A DNA stretch of 10,856 nucleotides from DATJBC01 sp035515515 (lineage in GTDB: Bacteria > Actinomycetota > Acidimicrobiia > Acidimicrobiales > UBA8190): positions 1-10,856 of the forward strand of contig DATJBC010000314.1 of NCBI GenBank assembly GCA_035515515.1. Reading direction: 5' to 3'. Both the position numbers and the translations under genes were made by a program. This document shows, in pieces, positions 1-7,588 of the stretch (within the stretch, counting starts at the first letter, position 1; every line of letters begins with the position of its first letter). The notes under the pieces are model-generated. The model had not been told where the DNA came from. It was given only the letters and a program-made list of their open reading frames with translations, and made no database searches.

Positions 1-2573
1 CCGGCGGTGGCGGAGCACGTGGGGGCCGTGGTGAGCGACGATGCGTCGTCACCGTTCACGAAGCCCGCGTAGGAGGCCGTGACGGCGGGCGGCGACCCGC
101 CGTAGGTCATCGACCCCGAGGACGCCGTCACCGACAACGGGGCCGGGTTCACCTGGACCGAGCCGTTGACGTAGGTGATCGTGTAGTTGGCGTCCACGGC
201 CCCCGAGCACGTGGTGTCGTAGGCCCCCACCGGGCTCGAGGAGCCGGCGGAGGTGGAGCACGTGGGGGCCGTGGTGAGCGACGCCGCGCTGTCACCGTTC
301 ACGAAGCCCGAGTACGAAGCGGTGATCGTGGGCACGCTCCCGCCGTAGGTCATCGACCCCGACGAGGCGCTGACCACCAGGGCCGCGCTGCCGACGACGA
401 CGGCGCCGTTGACGTAGGTGATCGTGTAGTTGGTGTCCGAGGCTCCCGAGCACGAGCTGGGGTAGGTCCCCACGGGGCTGGACGAGCCGGCCGTGGTGGA
501 GCACGTCGGCTGGGTGGTGAGCGACGCCGCGTTGTCCCCGTTCACGAAGCCCGAGTACAGGGGCAGGATGACCGGGGTGGAGCCGCCGTAGGTCATGGAC
601 GACGAGGAGGCGGCCACGGTCAGCGGCGCCGGGTTCACCTGGACGGACCCGTCCACGTAGCTGAAGCTGTAGTTCGGATCCACCGCGCCGGAGCACGAAC
701 TCGTGTAGCTGCCCACCGGGCTCGAGGAGCTGGCCGTGGTGGAGCACGTCGGGGCCGTGGTGAGCGACGACGCGTCGTCACCGTTCACGAAGCCCGAGTA
801 CGACGGGCCTACGGCGGGCACGCTCCCGCCGTAGGTCATCGACCCCGAGGACGCCGTGACCACGACCGTGACCGCGGCGACCTGCACCGTGCCGGTCTGG
901 TAGGTGATCGTGTAGTTGGCGTCCACGGCGCCCGAGCACGAGCTGTCGTAGCTCCCCACGGGGCTGGAAGCCGTGGCCGTGGTGGAGCACGTCGGGGCCG
1001 TGGTGAGCGACGACGCGGTGTCACCGTTCACGAAGCCCGAGTACGAGGCCGTGATCGTCGGCGGGGCGGTGCCGTAGGGCTGCGTGGCCGACGACGCCGT
1101 GACCTGCAACGGCGCCGGGTTCACGGTGACGGAGCCGGGCGTGTAGTTGAAGATGTAGTTGGCGTCCACCGCGCCCCCGCAGGCGCTGGCGTAGCTGCCC
1201 ACGGGGCTGGCCGAGGTGGCCGCCGTGGTGCACAGGAGGCCGGCGCCGAGCACAGCCGCCGTCTCCCCGTTCTGGAGCCCGGAGACGATCGGGTTGATGT
1301 CCGGCGGGTCGTCCCCGTAGGTCATGGAGCCCGAGGAAGCGGTGATGTCGAGGGACGCCGCCGTGACCGCCACCGAGCCGTCGACGTAGCTGATGGCGTA
1401 GTTGGCGTCCACCGCGCCCGAGCACGTGCTGTCGTAGCTGCCCACGGGGCTCGTGGGTGTGGCGGTGGTGGAGCAGGCCAGGCCGGCTCCCAGCACCGAG
1501 GCCGACTCACCGTTCTGCAGGCCGGTGACGGTGGGCGTGATGACCGGCACCGAGCTGCCGTAGGTCATCGTGCCCGAGGCCGCCGTGATGGTCAGCGGGG
1601 CCGGGTTCACGGTCGTGGTGCCGTCCACGTAGGTGATGGCGTAGTCGGCGTCGACCGCCCCCGAGCAGGACGTGGCGTAGGTGCCCACGGAGCTCGAGGC
1701 CGTGGCCGTCGTGGAGCAGGTCAGCCCGGAGCCGAGCACCGAGGCCGACTCGCCGTTCTGCAGGCCGGTCACGATGGGCGTCACCGCCGGAGGTGTGCCG
1801 CCGTACGCCGACATGCCGGAGCTGGCCGTGACGGTGAGCGGCGCCGGGGTGACGGTGATGGAGCCGTCGGAGTACGTGATGCCGTAGTTCGGGTCCGAGG
1901 CGCCCGAGCACGACGTGTCGTAGGTGCCCACGTGGCTGGCGGCGGTGGCGGTCGTCGTGCAGGTCGGCTGCGTGGTGAGCGACGACGCGTCGTCACCGTT
2001 CACGAAGCCCGAGTACGACGGCGTGATGGCGGGCGGCGCGCTCCCGTAGGTCTCCGACGCCGAGGAGGCGGTGATCACGAGCGGCGCCACGCCGACAGCC
2101 ACCGTTCCGTCTGTGTAGCTGATGGTGTAGTTGGCGTCCACCGCGCCCGAGCACGAGCTGTCGTAGCTGCCCACAGGGCTGGACGACGTCGCCGTGGTGG
2201 AGCACGTCGGGGCCGTGGTGAGCGACGACGCGTCGTCTCCGTTGACGAAGCCCGCGTAGGAGGCGTCGACGGTGGGCACGGAGCCGCCGTAGGTCATGGA
2301 CGGTGACGCCGCGGTGATCGACAACGGGGCGGGGCCGACCGTGGTCGTGCCGGTCTGGTAGCTGATCGTGTAGTTCGGGTCGACGGCGCCCGAGCAGGAG
2401 CTGTCGTAGGCGCCCACCGGGCTGGACGACGTCGCCGTGGTGGTACAGGCCGGCGGAGTGCTCAAGTCGCTCGGGTCGTCACCGTTCACGAAGCCCGTGT
2501 AGGAGGGGGTGACCGTCGGAGCCGTCCCGCCGTAGGTCATGGACGCCGACGACGCCGTCACCACCAGCGGCGC
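1..2573 (-). repeat. Tandem array of eleven 81-aa MBG (YGX-type) repeats, exact 243-bp period
   Basis: A CGTA anchor (the TYG codons read on the minus strand) recurs at 101, 344, 587, 830, 1073, 1316, 1559, 1802, 2045, 2288 and 2531. All ten intervals are exactly 243 bp. Each unit reads roughly APL.(I/V)TASS.SMTYG, then P.(I/V)..SY.GFVNGD.ASSLTT.PTC.TTA, then SPVGSY.S.CSGAVD.NY.I.Y..G...V. Unit 11 is cut at residue 47 by the window edge, so the array continues to the left. Every complete unit has two cysteines 17 residues apart. Three neighbouring units (anchors 1316, 1559, 1802) carry GLQNGE(S/T)A.VLG in place of GFVNGD.ASSLTT. The units diverge in sequence but contain no insertion or deletion. 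Confidence 0.9.
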
Positions 2574-4121
2574 CGGGTTGACCGTGAAGCTCACGGGACT
2601 CGACGTGCTCGTGGCGTACAGGGTGTCGCCGGTGTAGGTGGCCGTGATCGGGTACGTGCCCGCCGGGAACGTCGTCGAGCACTGGGCCTGGTAGGTGCCG
2701 CCCACCAGGGCGATGGGCACGGCGCTGCACCCGCTGATGGAGGAGCCGCTCGAGAAGCTGATGGTCCCTCCGCCGTCGGAGCGGCTCAGGGCGGCGGTGA
2801 TCGTCACCGTCTGGCCGTAGGTGATCGACGGGGGTGACGTCGACACGGTGGTGGTGGTCGGGGCGGGCGTCGGCGGCGCGATGGAGAAGGCGTGCGAGGC
2901 GGAGCTCCCGGACGAAACCGCGTTGGGCGGCTTGGCCACCGGCGACAGCGCCACCTGCACAGGCGTGGCACTGTCCGTGGTGTTGCCGTTGCCCAGGCCG
3001 CCGAGGCCGTTGTAACCCCAGGCGTAGAGGTTGCCGTCGGACCCGATGGCATAGGCGCTGTAGGCGGCCGCGGCGATCGACACGGGGGTCACCCCCGCCG
3101 GCATGTTGACGAGGACGGGCTCGGACGAGGAGGTCTCGGTCCCGTTGCCGAGCTGGCCGTAGGTGTTGTCACCCCACGCGTACAGCCGGTGGTTCGAGCC
3201 GATGGCCATGGAGAAGTAGAGCCCGGCGGCCACCGCGGTGCCGTTCACGCCGGTAGGCAGGTCGACCTTCACGCGGGTGGCGGCGTTCTTCACGGCGCCG
3301 TTGCCCAGCTGTCCGAAGGCGCCGTAGCCGTAGGCGTACACGGTGCCCGCCGCGATCACCAGGCTGTGGTAGCCGCCGGCCGCCAGCGCCGTGACGCTGG
3401 CCACGTTCACCTCGACGGGGATGGTCTCGTTGACGTTCTTGCCGTCCCCGAGGGCCCCGGTGGCGCCGTCACCCCAGGCGTAGACCAGTCCGCCGGCCGT
3501 CATCGCCTCTGACATGTCCTGCCCGGCGGCCACGGCGACGACCGTGGTGCCTGCCGGGAGGGCCGCAACCACAGGGTGGTTCGAGTTCGTGGTGCTGGCG
3601 TTGCCCAGCTGGCCGAAGCCGTTGTAGCCCCAGTCGTAGACCTTGCCGTTCGACCCCAGCGCCACGCTGTGAGCCGCTCCGGCGGCCACCGAGGTGGCGG
3701 TGACGCCCGACGGCATGGCCACGACGACCGGCGTCGTCGAGCTCGTGGTGGAGTTGTTGCCCAGCTGTCCGTTGCCGTTGTCGCCCCAGGCGTAGAGGTT
3801 GCCGTCCGATCCCACCGCCAGGCTGAAGTCCGCCCCGGCGGCGGCCGCGGTGGCGGTGACGCCCGTGGGCAGCTGCACCTTGGTCGGCGTCGTTGAGTTG
3901 ACGGTGTTGCCCGTCCCCAGCTGGCCCGCCGAGTTGTCCCCCCACGAGTACAGCTCGGTGGTGGCCGCGCTGGCCTGGGTGGCGAGCACGATGTCGACGA
4001 GTGTGGCCGACGCGAAGATGGATAGTGCCGCCAACAAGGGCAGGACGCTGTGGCGCCCGCCGCGCGTCGTCGAACGTGCTGTGGCTGCCACCGCTTGATC
4101 GGTGGTGCGCGCTAAACGCAT
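1..4121 (-). CDS. Large secreted RCC1-propeller / Ig-like / MBG-repeat surface protein (3' end outside window)
   Basis: ATG at 4121-4119 opens a frame that stays open to the left edge: 1373 residues and no stop. GAGAGGAG at 4135-4128, six bases upstream, is a good ribosome binding site and fixes the start. Residues 1-52 form a long signal peptide: a basic N-region, a hydrophobic core around residues 26-46 (SVLPLLAALSIFASATL), then an ASA/AT cleavage site. Residues 57-418 are seven RCC1 repeats (LYAWGDN..GQLGNG..., ..VAAG..HS.A.GS.G), the number needed for a closed seven-bladed propeller. Residues about 421-515 are one bacterial Ig-like domain (TTTTVSTSPP.ITYGQTVTITA ... GTYPITATYTGD). From residue 517 on come 81-residue MBG (YGX-type) repeats, ten whole and one cut by the edge. 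No sortase motif or membrane anchor is visible; one could lie beyond position 1. RCC1 and MBG domains are binding and structural modules, so a surface adhesin or matrix protein is likely, ligand unknown. The gene is divergent from the secreted-protein gene at 4539. Confidence 0.9.
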   Translation of the reverse strand, partial: MRLARTTDQAVAATARSTTRGGRHSVLPLLAALSIFASATLVDIVLATQASAATTELYSWGDNSAGQLGTGNTVNSTTPTKVQLPTGVTATAAAAGADFSLAVGSDGNLYAWGDNGNGQLGNNSTTSSTTPVVVAMPSGVTATSVAAGAAHSVALGSNGKVYDWGYNGFGQLGNASTTNSNHPVVAALPAGTTVVAVAAGQDMSEAMTAGGLVYAWGDGATGALGDGKNVNETIPVEVNVASVTALAAGGYHSLVIAAGTVYAYGYGAFGQLGNGAVKNAATRVKVDLPTGVNGTAVAAGLYFSMAIGSNHRLYAWGDNTYGQLGNGTETSSSEPVLVNMPAGVTPVSIAAAAYSAYAIGSDGNLYAWGYNGLGGLGNGNTTDSATPVQVALSPVAKPPNAVSSGSSASHAFSIAPPTPAPTTTTVSTSPPSITYGQTVTITAALSRSDGGGTISFSSGSSISGCSAVPIALVGGTYQAQCSTTFPAGTYPITATYTGDTLYATSTSSPVSFTVNPAPLVVTASSASMTYGGTAPTVTPSYTGFVNGDDPSDLSTPPACTTTATSSSPVGAYDSSCSGAVDPNYTISYQTGTTTVGPAPLSITAASPSMTYGGSVPTVDASYAGFVNGDDASSLTTAPTCSTTATSSSPVGSYDSSCSGAVDANYTISYTDGTVAVGVAPLVITASSASETYGSAPPAITPSYSGFVNGDDASSLTTQPTCTTTATAASHVGTYDTSCSGASDPNYGITYSDGSITVTPAPLTVTASSGMSAYGGTPPAVTPIVTGLQNGESASVLGSGLTCSTTATASSSVGTYATSCSGAVDADYAITYVDGTTTVNPAPLTITAASGTMTYGSSVPVITPTVTGLQNGESASVLGAGLACSTTATPTSPVGSYDSTCSGAVDANYAISYVDGSVAVTAASLDITASSGSMTYGDDPPDINPIVSGLQNGETAAVLGAGLLCTTAATSASPVGSYASACGGAVDANYIFNYTPGSVTVNPAPLQVTASSATQPYGTAPPTITASYSGFVNGDTASSLTTAPTCSTTATASSPVGSYDSSCSGAVDANYTITYQTGTVQVAAVTVVVTASSGSMTYGGSVPAVGPSYSGFVNGDDASSLTTAPTCSTTASSSSPVGSYTSSCSGAVDPNYSFSYVDGSVQVNPAPLTVAASSSSMTYGGSTPVILPLYSGFVNGDNAASLTTQPTCSTTAGSSSPVGTYPSSCSGASDTNYTITYVNGAVVVGSAALVVSASSGSMTYGGSVPTITASYSGFVNGDSAASLTTAPTCSTSAGSSSPVGAYDTTCSGAVDANYTITYVNGSVQVNPAPLSVTASSGSMTYGGSPPAVTASYAGFVNGDDASSLTTAPTCSATA
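2577..2860 (-). other. Single Ig-like (Big_3-type) domain linking propeller and MBG array
   Basis: Residues about 421-515 of the large protein start with a TTTTVS linker. They continue ITYGQTVTITAAL, a GTISF strand, two cysteines (SGCSAVP and QAQCSTTF), and GTYPITATYTGD before SPVSFTVNPAPL. The pattern is that of bacterial Ig-like domain 3 repeats that occur singly or in arrays in surface proteins. Here it occurs once and leads straight into the first MBG unit. The family assignment comes from motif memory, not a profile search. Confidence 0.7.
2870..3953 (-). repeat. Seven RCC1 repeats (complete beta-propeller)
   Basis: This stretch encodes seven consecutive units of about 52 residues (48 in unit 4). 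Each begins with a (L/V)Y.(W/Y)G motif followed by GQLGNG-like residues and a VAAG..(H/F)S segment. Unit starts are at residues 57, 109, 161, 213, 261, 313 and 365 of the protein. Seven units is the number in the classical RCC1 propeller. The last unit is the most diverged: its second half is replaced by a Ser/Ala-rich stretch leading into the Ig-like domain. Bacterial RCC1 propellers occur in secreted and surface proteins; the ligand cannot be read from the sequence. Confidence 0.88.
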
Positions 4122-4278
4122 TGCGCGCTCCTCTCGCGTCGTCCCCCATGGCGCTGCCCGCGGGCCCCGCCACCCCGTCTTCCCTGTCGCGGCCCCCTGG
4201 GGGGCGACCGGAGCGTATGAAAGGGGGGTTGCCGGTGTCTTCATCAAAAGTGACGAACTCAACTCGGCCGTGACCAGG

Positions 4279-4288
4279 ATTTATGACA
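4279..4288 (-). promoter_or_regulatory. Possible extended -10 promoter for the large surface protein
   Basis: The minus strand reads TGTCATAAAT from 4288 to 4279, a TGn motif followed by CATAAA, in an AT-richer patch of an otherwise GC-rich spacer. It would start transcription near 4273 and give a leader of about 150 nt before the ATG at 4121. No convincing -35 box stands 17 bp upstream, so this is only a candidate. Confidence 0.28.
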
Positions 4289-4412
4289 GGAATTGCTGAC
4301 ATCGGGGCCGGCTCGACGCCCTCTCCCGCTACGGGCAGTGGCCGACTCGCTCCGTTTTGCTGCGGGCACCGAGCCCCGGCGGACGTCCGGCCAGGGATGG
4401 GCGCCGGCCCGT

Positions 4413-4460
4413 GGAAGCTCCTCAGGATCGAGCCGGGGAAGTTCGTCAGGATTGAGGAGG
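4413..4460 (+). repeat. Imperfect 24-bp tandem repeat (two copies) with TCAGGAT core
   Basis: Copies at 4413-4436 and 4437-4460 are directly adjacent and match at 19 of 24 positions. Both contain GGAAG, TC, TCAGGAT and GAG in register. A third TCAGGATT lies at 4495-4502, 49 bp after the second core. This could be a row of regulator sites upstream of the secreted-protein gene. Alternatively it could be a relic of coding sequence, since 24 is a multiple of three and the minus strand reads as two copies of an octapeptide like LNPDELPR. Confidence 0.6.
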
Positions 4461-4538
4461 TATCCACGGTCCGCCACGCGCTAGAAGCCAGGTGTCAGGA
4501 TTCTGTTTGCAGGTGAGGCCCACCGCGAAGGGGTCCCC

Positions 4539-5171
4539 ATGAAGCGGCAACGGATGGTCGCACTGTCAGTCGTCCTCGTGGCGGGGCTCCTCGCCCTGTC
4601 GGCCACTCCGGCGGCTGCCGGACACAGGACCAAGCCGTCGAAGTTCCAGGGTCCCGCCCCGGGCTCGGTGAGGTGTGCCATCTCCGTGAGGGTGAAGTAC
4701 TCCCCTCCCATGACCAACAGTGGAGGCCAGGCCAAGCACACGTCTGTGCGCATCTCCAATTGCCACACCAGCGATTCGCGCGTGTCCATCCATTCCGCCA
4801 AGGTGCAGAAGACGTCGTCGACCGCGGCGTTCTCGGCCAGCCAGCTCAACTGCCAGCCCGTCAACTCGCTTCCCCCGGCCGTGAACCTGCAGTGGAGGGG
4901 GACCTACACCCAGACCCTGGGAAACCGTATGTTCCGCGGAAAGGCGACCTATTCGCCCAGCGCCTTCGAGGTGTCCAGCGAGCAGGTGGTGAGCAACGGC
5001 AGTGGTGACCGCGGTCTCGCGCTGACCGGATCGGTGGCTCCGACGGAGTCGTTCGGCGGCTCCGCGTCGATGTCCTTGTACACGACGGACACACCGCATG
5101 CCTTCGCCGCCACGTGCGCGGGGCACGGCTTCCACTCCCTCAAGCTGAGCGGCACCATCACCATCGGCTGA
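4539..5171 (+). CDS. Small secreted protein of unknown function, four cysteines
   Basis: The protein has 210 residues. ATG at 4539 has GAAGGGG five bases upstream. Residues 1-27 form a clear Sec signal peptide: MKRQR, a hydrophobic core (VALSVVLVAGLLALSA), then TPAAA before GHRTK. The mature part has four cysteines (46, 75, 105 and 193), an even number consistent with two disulfides outside the cytoplasm. It is rich in Ser/Thr and in alternating polar and hydrophobic stretches typical of beta structure (RCAISVRVKYS, NLQWRGTYTQTL, SLKLSGTITIG). I recognise no family. It is divergent from the large surface protein, and its last 14 bp overlap the end of the YfhO-like gene on the other strand. 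An extracellular or wall-associated role is likely from the signal peptide alone. Confidence 0.82.
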   Translation: MKRQRMVALSVVLVAGLLALSATPAAAGHRTKPSKFQGPAPGSVRCAISVRVKYSPPMTNSGGQAKHTSVRISNCHTSDSRVSIHSAKVQKTSSTAAFSASQLNCQPVNSLPPAVNLQWRGTYTQTLGNRMFRGKATYSPSAFEVSSEQVVSNGSGDRGLALTGSVAPTESFGGSASMSLYTTDTPHAFAATCAGHGFHSLKLSGTITIG

Positions 5172-7518
5172 GGACGGGCCGGCTCCGCCGGCGCAGGGAC
5201 CCCCACGCCGTCGCCACCACGAGCCCCACGGCGGCCAGCGCGGCCAGGCCGAGGCCCAGGTCGAACGTCGTGGGGCCATAGCGCACGGTGACCGTGTGGC
5301 GTCCTGCCGGGACGCGCACCTGCATCATGACCTGGGCGAAGGGGCTGATGGCCACGGGGTGGCCGTCCACCTCGGCGTGCCAGCCGGGGACGTCGGTCAG
5401 CCGGAGCCGCACCACGGCCGGGCCCTTGGTGTCGGTGGTGAGCGTCCATGTGGAGCCGCGGTCGCGCCGCAGCACCGGGACGGGGACGCCGGGCGCGTCG
5501 AGCCCCGGGGCGCCCCCACCGGCGGCGAGGGGCACCACCGTGGCGGCGCCCGCCCCCGGGACGCGGTAGAGCTCCTCGTCCCCGACGATGCGCACAAAGC
5601 TGAGGCCGGCGGGCACGTGCGCCCCCAGGGGCTCGAGCACGAAGGACACCCCGTAGCGGCGCGCCACGGCGGCGTCGGTCACGGCCGGGCAGAACACCGA
5701 GAAGGGGACCCCGGCGTACACGGCGGGGGCCGACGCCTGTCCCGTGGCGTCGCGCCAGGACGAGTCGTAGGCCTTGGGGATGAGCGGCTCGTAGTCGGCG
5801 AACTCGGCCACGCCGTAGGCGGCGTTCAGGTCGGGGACGATGCCCAGCTGCTGGCTGAAGCAGGCGTTGGTGCCGAATCCGACGACGGCCGACCCGACGG
5901 TGCGGGCCAGGAGGCGCTCGGCCGGGGTGGGCGTGGCGTAGGTCGCGCTAGAGGACACGAGCGGCGCTCCCGCGCCCACCAGGAAGGCCGTCTCGCCGGC
6001 CAGGAGGACGACCACCGCCACGCGGGTCACGCGGCGCCAGTGGTGGTCGCCCGACACCCCCCCGGGCCGGCGACGGCCCGCCAGCGCCATGGCGGCCACG
6101 ACGACGAGCCCCGCCACCACCGATGCCGCCGGCCACAGGAAGCTCCGGGCCCGGATGGAGGCCTCGTCGGGCGGGAGATGGCCCCGCCCGAACCCCCAGA
6201 TGAGGGCGAGGACCACCGCGCCGGCGGCGAAGGCGCCCCCCAGCCAGCGGGGCGCGTCGCGGCGGGCCCGCAGGTGCATGAGCGTGTCGGCGCCCAGCCC
6301 GGCCAGGACGGCCAGGGCGAAGGCGAGGGGCACCGTGGCGCGCCGCCACAGCACCTCGCCGAACAGGGGAAGGCCGTCGAGGGCGGACTCCACGACGGGG
6401 ATGTAGACGATGCCGCCCATCACCACCGCCAGCACGCCGAAGGCGGCGACGGGGCGGCGGTGCAGCCCCAGTGCCAGCGCGCCCACCACGGCCACGACCA
6501 CCAACCCCAGGGCGACGACGCCCACGTACACGACGGTCTTGGTGTAGTAGTTCTGGCCGAACCAGTGGCTGCCCGCCACGGGCAGGCCGTCGAAGCCCTG
6601 GAACACCAGGCGCGACAGGTCCCCGGCCGGCAGCGCCGGGCTGAGGCGCTTGCCGCTGCGCAGGGACCCCGAGATCAGCTGGGCTCCGGGCAGGAGCAGG
6701 GGGGCGCCCAGGGCGGCACCGGCCACCGCCCCGGCCACGACGTCGCCGAGAGGCCGGCGGATGGGGCCCGTGCCGCCCAGGGCGGGGGCGCGGGCCAGGA
6801 GCAGGGCGGCCAGGAACACCGCCGCGCTCAGCCCGAGGATCACGAGCATGTCCGGTTGGCCGGCGTAGACCGCGGCGGCCACGACGACGGCGAAGAAGGC
6901 CACCCCGCCCAGCCGGTGCCGGCCGCGCACGACCACCACGACGGCGGCGAAGAGCCACCCCGTCCACGACATCACGGCCGAGATCGGCCATCCCAGCCAG
7001 CCGAAGAAGGGCCCGCTCAGCTCGAAGACCGTGGCCGCCATGGCGCACCCGAGCACCCCCATGCCGAGGAGGCGACCGAGCACGTACGCGCCGGTGCCCG
7101 CGATCACCAGGGTCGCCATGACCTGGACCGTGTACGCCAGGTGCAGCGGGAAGAGGTAGCCGACCAGGGCGGGCAGGCTGAAGACGCCGGACTGCCAGTT
7201 GAACGCCAGGGGCGTGCCCAGCACGCTGTCGGGGTTCCACAACGGGAGCACGCCGTGGTGCATCTGGGTCCAGGCCAGGTTGGTCCACGGGATGAACTCG
7301 GTGATCTGGTCGAAGGCCTGGCGGTTGTGCACCACCACCGTCGGGTCGCGCGACAGGCCGAAGCGCGCCACCCAGTCGAAGGAGCCCAGGTAGGCGCCGT
7401 GGGCGAGGGCGGGTGCCATGACGGCCCCGGCTGCGCCCAGCACCCACAGCACCCCCAGCGCGTCCGCCAGGCGCGTGCGGGCCGGGCTGCTCCATTCGAG
7501 GGACCGCCCCCAGGCCAT
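5158..7518 (-). CDS. YfhO-like polytopic membrane protein (GT-C-type glycosyltransferase family)
   Basis: From ATG at 7518 the protein has 786 residues. It has an N-terminal helix (about 18-38), then the first external loop typical of the family: FIPWTNLAWTQMHHG, LPLWNP, then G.PLAFNWQSGVFS (residues 75-115). Roughly a dozen hydrophobic helices follow up to about residue 520. A large soluble segment comes next. The family's C-terminal signature is present: VPGWHAEVDGHPV (710-722), then VPAGRHTVTVRYGPTTFDLGL and a final helix near 752-773. In Bacillus subtilis, YfhO works with the undecaprenyl-phosphate GlcNAc synthase CsbB to glycosylate lipoteichoic acid. Here the acceptor is unknown and no CsbB partner is in view. 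The frame is open upstream to 7671, but that extension is Arg/Thr-rich and overlaps the divergent gene, so I chose 7518. No strong ribosome binding site precedes either start. The stop at 5160-5158 overlaps the convergent secreted-protein gene. Confidence 0.85.
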   Translation of the reverse strand: MAWGRSLEWSSPARTRLADALGVLWVLGAAGAVMAPALAHGAYLGSFDWVARFGLSRDPTVVVHNRQAFDQITEFIPWTNLAWTQMHHGVLPLWNPDSVLGTPLAFNWQSGVFSLPALVGYLFPLHLAYTVQVMATLVIAGTGAYVLGRLLGMGVLGCAMAATVFELSGPFFGWLGWPISAVMSWTGWLFAAVVVVVRGRHRLGGVAFFAVVVAAAVYAGQPDMLVILGLSAAVFLAALLLARAPALGGTGPIRRPLGDVVAGAVAGAALGAPLLLPGAQLISGSLRSGKRLSPALPAGDLSRLVFQGFDGLPVAGSHWFGQNYYTKTVVYVGVVALGLVVVAVVGALALGLHRRPVAAFGVLAVVMGGIVYIPVVESALDGLPLFGEVLWRRATVPLAFALAVLAGLGADTLMHLRARRDAPRWLGGAFAAGAVVLALIWGFGRGHLPPDEASIRARSFLWPAASVVAGLVVVAAMALAGRRRPGGVSGDHHWRRVTRVAVVVLLAGETAFLVGAGAPLVSSSATYATPTPAERLLARTVGSAVVGFGTNACFSQQLGIVPDLNAAYGVAEFADYEPLIPKAYDSSWRDATGQASAPAVYAGVPFSVFCPAVTDAAVARRYGVSFVLEPLGAHVPAGLSFVRIVGDEELYRVPGAGAATVVPLAAGGGAPGLDAPGVPVPVLRRDRGSTWTLTTDTKGPAVVRLRLTDVPGWHAEVDGHPVAISPFAQVMMQVRVPAGRHTVTVRYGPTTFDLGLGLAALAAVGLVVATAWGSLRRRSRPVLSRW

Positions 7519-7588
7519 GGGTGCGAAGTATGGCTGGCCGAGCCGGGCGCTCTTGGGACGGGGCGGCTTCCGATGGCAGTGTGAGGCC
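7519..7588. promoter_or_regulatory. Short divergent promoter region between YfhO-like and DUF218 genes
   Basis: Only 70 bp separate the preferred starts (7518 minus, 7589 plus), so both promoters must lie here or inside the genes. The minus strand has CATACT ten bases before the YfhO-like ATG, which would give an almost leaderless message. The plus strand has TATGGC at 7529-7534. Neither has a good -35 box, so the boxes are tentative. The arrangement itself suggests co-regulation of the two genes. Confidence 0.35.

Larger units (their letters stand above)
4122..4538. other. 417-bp divergent intergenic region
   Basis: This region lies between the divergent starts of the large surface protein (4121) and the small secreted protein (4539). 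It contains the two ribosome binding sites (4135-4128 minus; GAAGGGG at 4527-4533 plus), a possible minus-strand extended -10, a 24-bp imperfect tandem repeat at 4413-4460, a GC-rich inverted repeat at 4192-4205 (GCCCCC/GGGGGC) and a small palindrome CGGACGTCCG at 4380-4389. I looked for c-di-GMP and c-di-AMP riboswitch cores and saw none. Short open frames here lack ribosome binding sites and family resemblance. Confidence 0.6.

Noticed and set aside
1..2573. CRISPR-like or satellite DNA repeat
   Set aside because: The 243-bp period is a multiple of three, the frame is open throughout, and the units encode a recognisable protein domain.
4137..4300. Possible c-di-GMP or c-di-AMP riboswitch in the surface-protein leader
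   Set aside because: GGCAACC resembles part of a GEMM core, but the GACGCAAAGCC segment and the pairing partners are missing. No ydaO-type core was seen either.
3469..4467. A 332-codon open frame on the minus strand across the spacer and the start of the surface protein
   Set aside because: It overlaps the RCC1 frame, which has clear domains, a signal peptide and a ribosome binding site. This frame is Arg/Gly/His-rich with no domain and is a GC-driven shadow.
4259..4477. Small minus-strand gene starting at GTG 4477 with an LNPDELPR-like doublet
   Set aside because: No ribosome binding site, and composition after the doublet is unstructured. The doublet is explained by the 24-bp DNA repeat.
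5296..7584. A 762-codon plus-strand open frame antisense to the YfhO-like gene
   Set aside because: Its product is Gly/His/Arg/Gln-rich low complexity without motifs, typical of the reverse complement of a GC-rich membrane-protein gene. It has no ribosome binding site.
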